This document shows positions 44,738-57,116 of a DNA stretch of 64,000 nt, one piece after another (the stretch's first letter is position 1; each line of letters opens with the position of its first letter). A model generated the notes under the pieces. That model searched no databases, had not been told where the DNA came from, and saw only the letters and a program-made list of their open reading frames with translations. Location of the stretch: contig OZ038422.1 in the NCBI GenBank assembly GCA_964036155.1, positions 31,581,201-31,645,200 of the forward strand, read 5' to 3'. Origin of the DNA: Diploscapter coronatus. Its lineage: Eukaryota > Nematoda > Chromadorea > Rhabditida > Rhabditidae. A program made the translations under genes and the position numbers.

Positions 44738-46881
44738 CTAATGTAATGGACAGTGATAATCACCAATTAGATGGGTTCACTGAAATCAGAAGTCAAGCAG
44801 CAGGGGGAATTGGAATTGGAAGAGAAGGGAAGGAATGCGAAATGGTTAGATGGTTAGAGAATGAGAAAGAGGCAGGGAAGCATAGAGACGAAGAGGCACA
44901 AGCCAACAACACACTTGTTTGTGTTTCCACCATTCTGTAAACATTCGATAGAGACAATGCCAATGGAAGAGAGCACAGACAGACAGAATGATACGAGACA
45001 CAACGAGACAGACGTGCAGAGTGTCAAAGCACCGCCCCTTTCCCTCCTCTTCTCTTCTGATTTTGACAAAGATAGTGAGAACTCATGAGAGACGACAGGA
45101 AGACAAACCATATATGGCAGAGAGAACCACGTATGTTAACATTAACAATGAGCATCAATGAAAATTTCTTTGCATTGTCTCTCTATTTTGTGCAGGCCTG
45201 TAAACTCGCAAACTCGCTGCAAACTGATTGGAAAACGGAAACGAAAACGATACGCATAACGACTCAAACAGCACAAAAGGGAAGGGGGACTGAAAGAATT
45301 TAGGGAAGAATTGAATGAAAGAGGAAAGGGCAAAATGAATGAGACTGACATGAGCACATTGCGCATTATTGATGGACAAATAAACTCACGCGTATAAGAA
45401 AAATTACGGACCCTTACGCAATCAGGAAGAATTTGAGAACTAGAGCATAAATCGAAAAAAAAAAAACCAAATTTACCCCCATCTCGTCAATATCTACAGG
45501 GCCAAGACGAATAATGGCTTTTGCTGTTTAAAGCCAGATGTGGAGGTGAATGGAATGTCGGATAAGAAGACGTCTGATATTCGTGAACCAACATGATAGG
45601 TCTCACTTATAAACTTTTTAATGTCAAGATCGAGAGTGAAACGATAGTGGATACCGTAATTTACGTCAAAAATGTTGAATAATGGGCGTTGAAACCAAAA
45701 TCGACTTTCGAAGTTCGAGTCCTTCTCGATCCCGGTAGAAAATGTTAATAAATATATGAAGACCGAGCTTTCTGAATAAACAGGTCAGAGAAAAGGTCAA
45801 AACTATCCATGATTTCTGATTCTGCAACTTATCACAATCTGATCTTATTTAACTTCGCAATCTTTCGATATTCGACAGCCAAAATATGTTAGCAAGATTC
45901 CAAATGACTCGAAATATGACAATTTATCTAGTCCAGATAAGATAAGTCCGGTAGCACCAATATCTTACATTAGACATCTGATCGTCACTGTATATTCATT
46001 TACTATTTGATAGAGGTTTGCGTCTCCTATGACAACTCTATAGCCTAACCTGAAGCCCATTTCCACCTTCTAACAAAAAATCATTAGAAAAGACACGACA
46101 AAAGTGTACATTCGCGTACGTGGCACGGGCTATCTCTTTGGGTTCGAACGCAACGCGGTCATGTTGCGTGTGAATCGATCAATCTCCCACCTATATTTTA
46201 TCGAATTTTTTCTCGCTATTTTTCGATTATTTTCCGTTGGCTGGCCAATTAGCTCGTTAATTAGGATTAAATTAGCTCTCTCGCATTCACCACTAGTGCT
46301 CCTAATCATCTTCACAAGAATTTAGCCCGTTTCCGTTCGCTATTTGCATTTTTTAGAAAGATTTTTTCTCGAGAATTATCCGAATTTGACGCTCAAAATT
46401 ACGTAAGGAGGATGGAAATATGTGAAGTGAAACTTTTTTTTATCCAATAGACAAGAATGTCTCATTTGTGATTCTCTATTCTGAACCATCCAAAGCACCA
46501 TCGACAAGTGGTGAAGTTTCAATTGTACAATCGTTTTTGTGCGTTCAGACCCGCGAATAGTCCCCTCTTCCCTCTTTCACTCCATTTCTCTCATTTCCTC
46601 CGTTCTTTTTACCTATTAACGTGTATTGTTTAATGACTGTGTGCTCATTGTGAGGGTAAACATCTTCGTGCATCTTCTCTCTCAGCCTTAGCAGCCTGGT
46701 CATCTCGCCCTAGGCTCTCGGCTCCCACTCTCAGCCCGGCTGCTTCCTCTTGAGCTCTTTTTTCTCGACTAACTTCTCGCAGTCGTCGCTTTTTCCCATC
46801 TTCCTTTCACGGACGTGCAGTGCAGCTTCGACTCAGCGAATTTGATTCAATTTAGTTTTAGCCTCAATCGATTAGGCTCAA
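44738..46881. other. Divergent intergenic region between FoxP and the M1 aminopeptidase
   Basis: This region should hold promoters for both genes. It contains an acceptor-like site shortly before the aminopeptidase ATG (GATTCAATTTAG ending near 46855) and a pyrimidine-rich stretch at 46560-46810. No other gene is supported. Confidence 0.5.
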
Positions 46882-49800
46882 ATGATCATTCAAATCACCC
46901 TATCGTTGTGGCTATTCTTCCTCCTGCCTCATTCCTCCCTATGTCACCCCGCTATTCGCGCTCACTCCTACGATCTCTCGTTCCGACTGCCTCTGCCAGA
47001 CGACAAATTCAACGCAGCCATGGTGCTGCACTTCTCCATCCTGGCCCCCATTTCCAACTTCACTCTGGACATCTCGCCCACTCTGACGAACTTCCAGAAT
47101 GTCACTCTTGTGACTCTGTCGAACCCTCCCTTGCCGATGCAAAAGCCGATCATCGAGACGTCGAACGCATCGATGCGTTTCTCGGTTCCTCAGTACACCT
47201 TCCCTGTGTCTGAGTACATTCTGACGATCGCCTCTTACACCGGCCAGATCACGACCACAGCCAAACAGGGAATCTTCCGTCCAACCGAGAATTCTCCACT
47301 CATTCTGACTCACCTACAACCCGCCTTCGCTAGAACCGTCTTCCCCTGCTTCGACCACCCCAGCTCCAAGGCAGTCTTCCGAGTCTCACTTCTTCATCCG
47401 ACCACTTCCGTTTCTGTCTCAAATACGATCACTTCCGACGTTCAATTGGTGGACCCTCACTGGCAAAGAACCGTCTTCGCTTCATCTCCTCTCCTTCCGA
47501 CTTATCTCCTCGCGTTCGCTATTCTTCCAGATTCCTATCATCAGGTTAGCTCTTTTGTTCTCCATTACAGAAAAACAAACAGATTTTCTTTGCTGTAAGA
47601 GTGCAAGCTAAATTTATACCTGCCATAGAAACCTGAAGAGGACTCTAAATTCGGAAGGCGGAGATAAATTTAGAAGAATTGTACATGTGCGCATAGATAG
47701 CATATTTTCAACAAGTATTTGCAAAGATCTTTTTCGAATTCAAGCTGACGTTTCGAGAGATTACCACACGCTTTGCTATCGTGAGCTAAATCTCCTTCGA
47801 AATTTAAACTTATATTTTTATTTTCTTAAGTTTTGTCTTGATATTAGTTCAAAAAGAGGCTTTGTTTGCGAGTGAAGAAGTGTTAGAAGTCGAACATCAT
47901 CCTGCTGCCCTCTGAATGCCTCGCTTTCATGCTTCCCTGCTCGATGCAGTAAACAGTCCTATTTCACGCGTCTTTGCCTCATCTCCGAATCTGCCTCGGA
48001 TTTCCCAGGCAAATCAGCTTACTCGAGGCCGCTCAACAAGTCGGCAATGCTTTACGCGTATTCAAAATGCTCGGTTGTTGTTGGCTTGTCTGCCTTACCA
48101 AATACACCAAATGCAGCAATCCATCAGTAAGAAGTCAAGCAGCTCAGGCTCTGCCCTTATCTTCATCCCTAAAACGATCCGCTTAGCCCGCATCAATCGG
48201 CGGCTCTCAATCACCACGTCTGTTTGGCTTATCATCTTCTAATTCTCCCTCTGAAATCTCGATTCTTGCATTTTGTTGTTTGATTTTGCGCTGCTGCTGC
48301 TGCTGCTTTCAGAGCTACCGTAGTCTTTCAAAAATGAATAAATAGGCGAATTATCTGCGTAACGGCAAACTTTATTATTATTTTTTAAATGTATTTACGT
48401 AATCTTGCTGCTTACACATTCGAAGGGATTTGAAATTGAGCACAAAGCTGTTGCTGCGTTGGGGGACAGTTAGTAAGGAAAATGAAGGGAAGCAAGCAGA
48501 GCAAAGGGATAATCTGAAGAAGGAGATTCTGTTACTGAACTCATCACCGCTAATCCTCGAAATGAGTCAGAATCCTGGATGAATGGGGAAATGAATAGGT
48601 CAGAGAGCGAGATAAGGAATGGGGATTTAGAGAAGCATGGGGATGGATGTAATCCGGGTAAAAGCCGAAATCCCGTCGAGCCCCGGATCGAAGGAAAAGG
48701 GAAAAGGCTAATCCCTTTTAACTGTGAAACACATCTGAGAGTGATGATGCACAGCGGCAGCAGCTAATCACAACAAATTATCACATGTAGCATCAAATCT
48801 AAGATCGGGAAAAAAACAATAAAGAAATAGGGGAGTTGAAACAAAATTGTTGCAGTTTCAGTTTGAAATATATATGGAGATCAGCTTAGAAAAATTAAAC
48901 AGATCTTTAAAACCTTTCGTCAGATGGAGAAAAAATATTACACGGAATGTCCCAAACCTGGGCGGCTTTACGTTTAAAAATCAAGGCTATGAAAATTAAG
49001 GAGCTCTCGACTAAACGAAACATGCAAAATAAATCTTTTAGCCTAGGGATGATTGAATCAAGTATTTCTGAAGAAAAAGCTCTTACTCATCTAATTAGGA
49101 ATTTTGAAAAGCATCTTTTACCGATCCAAACTTTTTGCGAACCTATAGGACATACGTTCAGTGAATTTTCCGACGGTTGTCTTCGATGGAATTTTTCCAT
49201 GAAGTAGCGAGCGTGACAACTACTTTTACATCTACCATCAAACTAGTGAATAATCTTGCAGATATCTCGTCAGACCTCATTCGGCGTGACAGTTCGCGTC
49301 CATTCGAATTCGCTCGACAAAACCCGCCCTGTACTCGATGCAGCTGTGCTCAGTTTCGAGGCACTCGCTGCACTCATTCAAATTGAACTTCCTCTCAACA
49401 AGGTCTGTCAATTCCTTCAATCACTGATAACAGAAGAGCGCTTCAGATCGACATAATAATCACACCGAATTACGAAGGGATGATGGAGAATTGGGCCCTG
49501 GTGATAATGTCAGAGAAATACACGGAAGAGACCAACAGAGCTCAGCTGATCTATGCAATCGCGCACGAACTGGCTCATCACTGGATTGGAAACAGGGTCA
49601 CCGTAAACAATTGGCAACACATTTGTTTGCAGGTTAGTATGAATTACGTCAAAAATTAAGAAATTTTAGTAGAAATGCAATTAGAAAATAGCATCATTGT
49701 TAGATAATTGTGCGAATTAAAGGTTCTTCGCTAACACACATGACATTGAGCTTAGATTGAGTGAGGATTTGGCTTTAGAAAATGATCATCATCTATCTTA

Positions 49801-52800
49801 TGATCATTTAAATTCAATAGCATCCTATTGGCTTGCATGAAATTCACTTTTGAGGCGATAAGTATGTCGTTAGTTTCTCGTTTTTGATTGCAGCAGTGTG
49901 AGTAGGTATTGGGAATACTAGCATACTGTAGCTATAAAGTAGCAGGGCGTGCAGCAGCGAGTGACTAAGTTCGTGTTGGTTTTTCGCTGCTGTGGATTTG
50001 ATTTCCCTCCTTTCAAACACAAAATTGTTGTTTTGCCCGTGCGAATTTTTAATACAATATAATAACCGGATGCATTTGGCTTGGGACTGAGAATAGGAGG
50101 GAAAGAAGGGGGGAATCTGAATGTGAACAGAAGAAAATAAATGAAGACGAACGAGAGATAATGAAATGACACAGTGAGTGAGGGGAGGATTAGAGAAGCA
50201 GAAAGAGAAAAGTTAGGACGAGAAGATATTTTTGCGAGTAAGGAAGGAGAACATTTGTAAGTAAAGTGATTGCGCAGGAGAGGAAAACAACCAAAAAGGC
50301 GGCAGCAAAAATAACACAACAAAAACAGCGGAAGAATGAAAAAGAAGGCCAGGCCAAATAAAACGACTGCTTTGGTTGCTTGCCTCAGCTTTTGTTTTCT
50401 GTTTCTTATTGCCTTTTTCATGCGTTCTCTGTTCATTTCTGCTTTCTATTGATGTTTTCCATATTCTACCGCCCAAATCTATCATTGTTTTCCTTTAGCA
50501 TTCCATTTTCTTCATTCTAGTCCCTTACCCCTTCCCTTCAACTTACAATTACTCATTCTCATTCTCCTCTTTACTTTCACTCTCATCATTCCTCATTCAC
50601 TTTGCCCCTTTCCCTTTCCGTCAAAAGCGAGCCAAGTCCCGGAATCGATTCACTCTTTTTCATCCCCATTCCCGTGTTGTTGTTGTTTTTCAGCCTGCAG
50701 CCAACCCTTCGAGCGAACAGACAGAGAAGTAGAAAAAGTGAAATAGCAGGTTAAAATGAGCGAGTGACGGGAAAGCAGAGAAAGTGGGAGAGCATGACTA
50801 ATTGAGAGGGGAGCAGAGAAGCAAACACTATTTGTGCGTGTTTTTGCAATGCACGTTCAGTGGCAAAACAACCTCCAGAGATGCGACCTGCGAAGAGAGA
50901 CGAGGCCCCCTAAGGCAGAGATAGAGAGGACCGAGAAGCAGAGAAAGAATGAACGAACTGACAACAAACTGAAAAAATGAGGGCATCTATCGATAGACTG
51001 ACAGACAGACAGACAGAGCGAAGATGAACATAGACAAAACAATAAATAGAAAATGGAAAGCCAAGCTGAAAGAATGATGATATATTGAAAAGTTGGAAAA
51101 AGCTTGAAAGTGGGGAGTTTCGACTTCTTTATGAAGAAAAATAATCTAATAGAATTGCACTGCAAGTCTACACAAGATCGTAATGCAAGAACTAAAAAAT
51201 CGGAATCTGGTTCGCAATTGTTTCTAGAAATTTTTCTGAAGTAGGTTGGAATAGGAATTTGTCGTAAGCTAATGTGCATGTGTGCACTTGCGAAATGGTC
51301 ATCCTTCAAACGTTCCAAATTCGATATTTCTCATTTTCATAAAGCAATCGGACGCCCATAATACCATTTTGCATAAAGTGACAAAATTTTTCGGGGTAAA
51401 AATTCAAATTGCCTAATTTATCGAAATTAAGGGGAATAGAAAATTTGTTGAACTTTTTAATGTAGTTTAGTAGATTTAAGCATTTTTCCTTTTATGATAA
51501 TACATATAGTAAAATATGAAAGCGCAAACAAAATGTGCAAACGCGACAAATATGGCATGGAAAACACCTAATTTGGCAATGAAATATTTTGGAATCGGTC
51601 CAGAATTGGCATAATTAGCTGCGTGTATATTCTGAACATTGACGATCAGCTGTAAACAAATCAAACGAATAACAATCAGAAAATAGTCGATTTGGTCTGG
51701 TTGACAAAAACAGAAACAGTAACAGAAGATAAACAGGAAAAAGCAGTAAGAATAACTGGTAAATGAGTAGTGAGTAAATCACAAACAACATCCAGTAACT
51801 GTATGAAATCATCATTACTTATGGCTATAATCTGCATAATCGAGATGTTTTAATTGGAATGTAAATAAAATAACGAGAATTTGTAGAATAATTTTCAATT
51901 AGATGAGAAAATATGTTAATCATTCCCAATTATTAATTTACTGCATATCAAGATGAAAATTAGAACCTAATTTTTCCCAGGCTACCTTTTAGCAATTATT
52001 TTAGTCGAATGACGAGTCTGATAGCGGTTATTAATCGCGCCTTGCCACTTTCAAATCTGGTGGCATAAATAAACGAAATTGAAACAGCAACTTTGCTGCT
52101 TAACTGCATTAGGAATTCGCTCCCCGTCGGAGCAATTTTGATAAGAGCTGCGAAAGCTTAGAGCGGAAAGGCAAAGGGAAAGGGGCAGCTAAAAATGTTT
52201 ATCACGCCTCGCAATTAGATATGCTGCCTGCAACTTGTGCAAAGACAGGCAACTCATATTCTCTTCAAGGTGTGACTCATAAATGAGGAAGATCAAAATA
52301 ACTAACAAATACGAGAGAATGATGCACTTATAATGCAGATAGATGCAAATGAATAATGATGTGATTTAGGAAGATCTGACGGATGTCTTGGCTATGAAAG
52401 TGGTCGAGAAAATCGTCTCCGGGCAAGAATACGAGGCTCTCAGGTATGGTATTTACAAAATGCACTATTTTAGAGTTAAATTATTCGGAGACTAAAATGT
52501 AAAGAGTTATAAACATTCAGATAGGTAAACTAAAAAGAAAGTTTTATCACAAATTATGTTCACTTTTATTGATGCCGAATTGTTTTTTATCATGTTTCAT
52601 CCAAAAATTTTTTATGAAACCGAGGAATTTAGTTCGGGTTCTACTTGAATGCATTTTTGAACTCGTGAATAATTGATACGTTACACGTGATAAAGCTTTC
52701 TGATGAACCTATTGTAATAAATCCAGAATACGAATAAATTGAAATAAAATTGATTATAAGAACATGATTACAGATTGTCACAATATGTGGAAATACAGCT

Positions 52801-55800
52801 GGCAGAGCAATTCATTTCCCCCAACCATTCACTTATTATGCCCCAGGAGATCGACCAACATATCGTGAGTTTTTTTCCTATATTTCTAGAAATAGATGGA
52901 ATTCACTACTAATTTCCTGTAGCTAAAAATGGATGTCAACTAAAGTTGTAAGAATGAATTTTGATATCTATTTATGAGTTAAAGCTAAAATAATTCACTC
53001 ATGCTCGATGTTATTTTATCGAGTTGTTTTTGCATTCGCAGTGGCAACAAATAATTACCATATTTTCAGCTGTTTGTTGATTTTTTAATTAAGAATCGTA
53101 GACGAGGATTTTCGCTCTTTAATATTTCCCCGTCTTTTTCTGTCTTTCTTTGCCTCATGTGAGCCGTCTCGGCATTTTTTGGCTGTGTTCTGACCTGTTA
53201 TTATTTTGTTACCAACACGTGCGTGCATAATGTAGCTGCAGGTAAAAATGAAGCGGCAGTGCATTCATTTTGTAGCATAGCATAAAAACAGGGCAGAGAT
53301 TATGAAACGTATTCACAGAGAGGGAAGCAGGAAACTAATCAACAATATCAGAGTTAGAGCCTGCAAAATATGTAGTTCACAGTTCATTACCTATAACTTA
53401 TCATAAAGCAATGAAATATAAGAAAAGCAATACGAAAAACACGAAACAGCTGCGTTTCGCTGCACTCACATTTCATTAGTTCGAGCCTTTTTCGGGTTAA
53501 GACTTTTTCAGGCAGAAAATATGAAATTAGACCGTGAGTTAAGCGGTGAATAATCAGATAACACTTGCAACTAAAATATTCAATCGCCTGCTAGAACTCT
53601 CAGAGACCAACTCACATCTCAGAAAATATCGCGTCTATCAGAAATTTCGTCCAGATCTTCAAATTTCTTTGAGAATACAACCATCCCTCCGTATTTGGTT
53701 CAGAAATCTCATGAGCTCGAAAAAGTGCCTATCAATAGTGAATCACCAATTTACAATTAATTATAGGCAAACGACAAGTTCCATTTTTTAATAGAAGATG
53801 TAATGGTATTCTTGGTCAAGACAATAATTATCACATTGCAAAGAGTAAAATTATTTTGTATTTCTTAAGATAAGAGAAAAAGTTAGAAAGAATCAGCAAA
53901 ATAATTATCCCCCAGCTTACTTTTAACTTATAGCGTAGCTGTAAATGAATGTGGGATCGTAAAACCATACACAACAAATTGTTTACCATTTGCGCCTCTT
54001 TTAGCGATGACAATAATCACTGCAAACAGCTGACTCGAAAGCGCTGATTCCAATTCAAATTTCCCTTTTCGTGGTGCATGTCAGGCATCAAATTTCCCCA
54101 TTAGCAACTTTGAAAGCGAAAGTTTTTTGTCTCGCGTTTTGCACGAGACCAAAAGAGCTGATAATAATTGATAAGGGAAGGAGTGAAGAGGGAAAGGGAA
54201 AAAGAAGCTTGAAGTCAAAGGATGAATTGGAGAGATACAGACTGTTGTGATAATCAGTTTAGCATTATCATTAGAGGAAGGGGATTGTGAGCAGAAGTCA
54301 TAGTCCCTTCTGCTAGCTTGCTCAATTTGGAAATGGGATTGTCTTTTCCTTTTTTCTTCCAATGAAAGCAAAAGTCCATCGAAAATACCATAGATCACAT
54401 GTTTAAAAATTCATGAGTAAAAAAGGGTATTTCTAAATCACTGATAAAAGACAGGAAATACGTAATTTGTTTGTTCGCGAAGAGAATAATTAGTGTTTAT
54501 GAATTCCTACGATTACTGAAAAAAGTAAATTAGACGAACTATAAGAAGAGATGGTGAAATTTTTCTATTTTAGCTCTCCCCTAAACTAAACAATTTCTCG
54601 TATACCAATTTTACGATATTTAGCGATCTATAAAGAAAATAACGCAGCCTTTTCAGATGAACACTCATTGCTACCTGAAAGGAGTGACCATGTTGGAAAG
54701 CATAGAATCCCTAGTGGGAGAGGCGTTCTTCCTGTCAGTCATTCGCAACATTGTCGCCACGAGACAATGGTTCGACTTGGATGTGTTTGCAGAGTATTTC
54801 ACTGATGTCATCATTGAAAATACGCAACTCAAAGAGGTTGGAAAATTTGCAATAACGAAAAACATAACTGTAGCTACTGCATTTTTCTCAAATTTATACG
54901 GAAGATCGTCATTAAATCTCTATGCAGAAGATTTTGGAAATCGTTAAATTCGATGTGCAGCGTTTCCATCATCAGAAGAAAAACTTGATCTAACAAAATC
55001 CTAATATCCCGGAACTCAACCAAGCAAGCTTTTACTCGAAACGAAAAACTATAGGGGAGGTGGTACGCAAAACTAGAATCCTTCTATAGAAAATTGATAG
55101 ATGAGGGGGTACGCAACATTGTTTTAGGGGAGTACACACGGCAGATCTAACTTAAGTCGAGCCTAGATCTATCTGAACTGTCCAACTTGGCCCCCTTGCA
55201 TTTTAATACCTCCAGAAATATTCTTCTTTTCAGATAATTCTTTTCTGGTTCAACCAGCCAGGCTTTCCTTCCATCTACGTGAACGAGTCTCGACCAATCG
55301 CCTCCATCACTCAGTCAGTTCCTCTATGGCCTCTGCCTCTTCACAGTCACCAATACCTCCCTCTAGTCCTCTTTTCTCAGGCACGATAATTACTTTCTGT
55401 CCTTTCCCTAATTTCATCTTTTTCAGACCGTCTCCTTCCCTCTACCGTATCATCCCTTCATAGTCAATGCTAATTTCTCCTCGTTCTACAGGGTCAACTA
55501 CGATCCATCAACGTGGAATGCTATTTTCGAGTGAGTTTCATTCGAATGTGAAGAAGGAAAGATCATGGAAAGAAGAAAATGATGAATTGAAAATACCAAA
55601 TTTTGCAGTCACATGGCACTGGATTTGGAGCAGTTCACGCCCACAGGCAGAGCTCAACTAGTCAATGATTTCTGCTATTTCGCTGCGCACAACGAAGTGC
55701 CTAATGCTGACAGAATCAGGAGCAAAGTGTTTGATATTGTAAGTTTACGCGCATATTTCGAAAAGTGAATCGAAGGTAAAAATATGAATGAAAAGAATAA

Positions 55801-56143
55801 GAAATAAAAAAACTAATAGAGCAAAAATTAAAGTAAAATAAACGAGTAAAAATAAATAGAAAAAATATAATTTAAAGAAAAGAACCAAACCAACCTTTGT
55901 CAGGTATATTCCGCGCCAGCCTCATTCGAACTGTGCGACTTCTCCCTTTATTGGTGCCTGAACTCGACCCCCTCGCCTACGTCCTCAGCCCTGTTGCCCT
56001 CCTTGCTCCGGTCCCTGGCCGTCCAATTCTCCTCCTTTGTCGGCTCCCACACTCCAGATTCCTCCTACGCATGCAGATCAGGCCATATGATGTACAACTT
56101 GAACATGTTGTGCTTAAAGATATTCAATGTTAAGTGTCTTTAG
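46882..56143 (+). CDS. Secreted or membrane-associated M1-family zinc aminopeptidase
   Basis: Exon 1 (46882-47542) starts with a signal peptide (MIIQITLSLWLFFLLPHSSL) and the M1 N-terminal beta domain. Further exons follow at 49240-49402, 49447-49633, 52370-52441, about 52773-52865, 54657-54837, 55235-55379, 55427-55530, 55608-55739 and 55905 onward. The exopeptidase loop is GMMEN in place of GAMEN. The zinc site is HELAHHWIGN, and the third ligand is the Glu of QEDLTD exactly 18 residues after the HExxH, split across an intron of 2.7 kb. The catalytic Tyr is in CYLKG. FYRVNYD and FELCDFSLYWCLNS follow in the C-terminal part. The enzyme should remove N-terminal residues from peptides outside the cell. 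The C-terminal helical domain looks shorter than the usual 300 or so residues. The apparent stop near 56141 may be intronic, with later exons before 57 kb unidentified. Confidence 0.85.
49634..52369. other. 2.7-kb intron of the aminopeptidase gene
   Basis: It separates the HExxH exon from the exon with the third zinc ligand. It contains purine-rich stretches (50160-50420, 50740-51060) with AGAAGCAGAGA-type words. Open frames on the minus strand (49918-50485, 50857-51318) are compositional. Confidence 0.6.
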
Positions 56144-57116
56144 GTTAAGCACTTATTCATGATAAATTGAAACTTTCAACTTTTTTTCTGCAAAGATTCG
56201 AAGCGCTTATGCAAAGTTGGAAGATTTCTAAGTTATCGTCATCATCATTCATTCATTTATTTTCTTGTTATTAGCATTCTATGACAGTCTTTCTCTAATA
56301 TCACCTCTCGTCAGATTGACTTTCAAATTATTATTCCAGAAATGTCGTTGTGATTATTATGAGATTTTCTGATGTCATTCTGAGAAATTCAGAAAATTCC
56401 ATTAAGTGTACACAAAATGCCATATTCTCATGCATTTGTTTACCAAGCAATTCGTTTTAGTTTTATTCATTTCGTCATTGTTCATTTTCGTTATCACGTG
56501 GTCTTACTGTAACTTGCAGCTGCAACATTGTGCAGAAGTGCAGCACTCTCATTTGCGACATATCAGTTGATGATTAACACTTCCTCTCATATTTATGTTC
56601 TTTCCTTATTTCCTTTGCACATTTCATTACTACATCATTACATCATTGCATATCCTTTCTCCGCTTTTCTTCCCTCTCTCCATTCCTAACGATCTTTCTC
56701 AACCCCGTGCTGTTTTCTCTTCAATTCCTTTCTTGGTCACACCTTCTCTCCCTTCAAACCACGCATTTGTGCGTTCATAATACGAGTTATTCGAGTTATT
56801 ATTGCAGATTGAAGAACATGCTCATCTGTGAGCCAATTAATAAATCAACAACTATTTATGTAACTTTTACTTTTACGCATCATAACAAATGGATGTGAAT
56901 ACATTTTCAACAAGCATGAATGAATTTTCTGCGGAGAAATTTATTTAAAGCATCTAAATAAAAATTAAAATATTTTACTGAAGGCCTCGAATTTCAAGTT
57001 AATATAGAATCATTCATATTTTATGAAAAAATATACACACCCGTAACAAGTTGTGACAACAATGACAAATCCACCGAAATTTCAAACGTTCAAGTAATCA
57101 CCCGTCCTTTTGCTAT
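56144..57116. other. Convergent intergenic region
   Basis: The region lies between the aminopeptidase end and the RPAP3-like stop. It is pyrimidine-rich around 56580-56760. A possible small exon with a TTGCAG acceptor at about 56808 reads for about 30 residues to a TGA, but its phase does not match the preceding exon end that I used. Confidence 0.4.

Noticed and set aside
44861..45303. Open frames in the divergent intergenic region
   Set aside because: They lack splice sites, family resemblance and sensible composition.
46815..47313. Open frames at 46815-47213 (plus) and 46939-47313 (minus)
   Set aside because: They are shadows of aminopeptidase exon 1 in other frames.
47916..48242. 108-residue plus-strand open frame in the first aminopeptidase intron
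   Set aside because: M1 homology passes directly from the exon ending at 47542 to the one at 49240, so this is intronic. No family resemblance.
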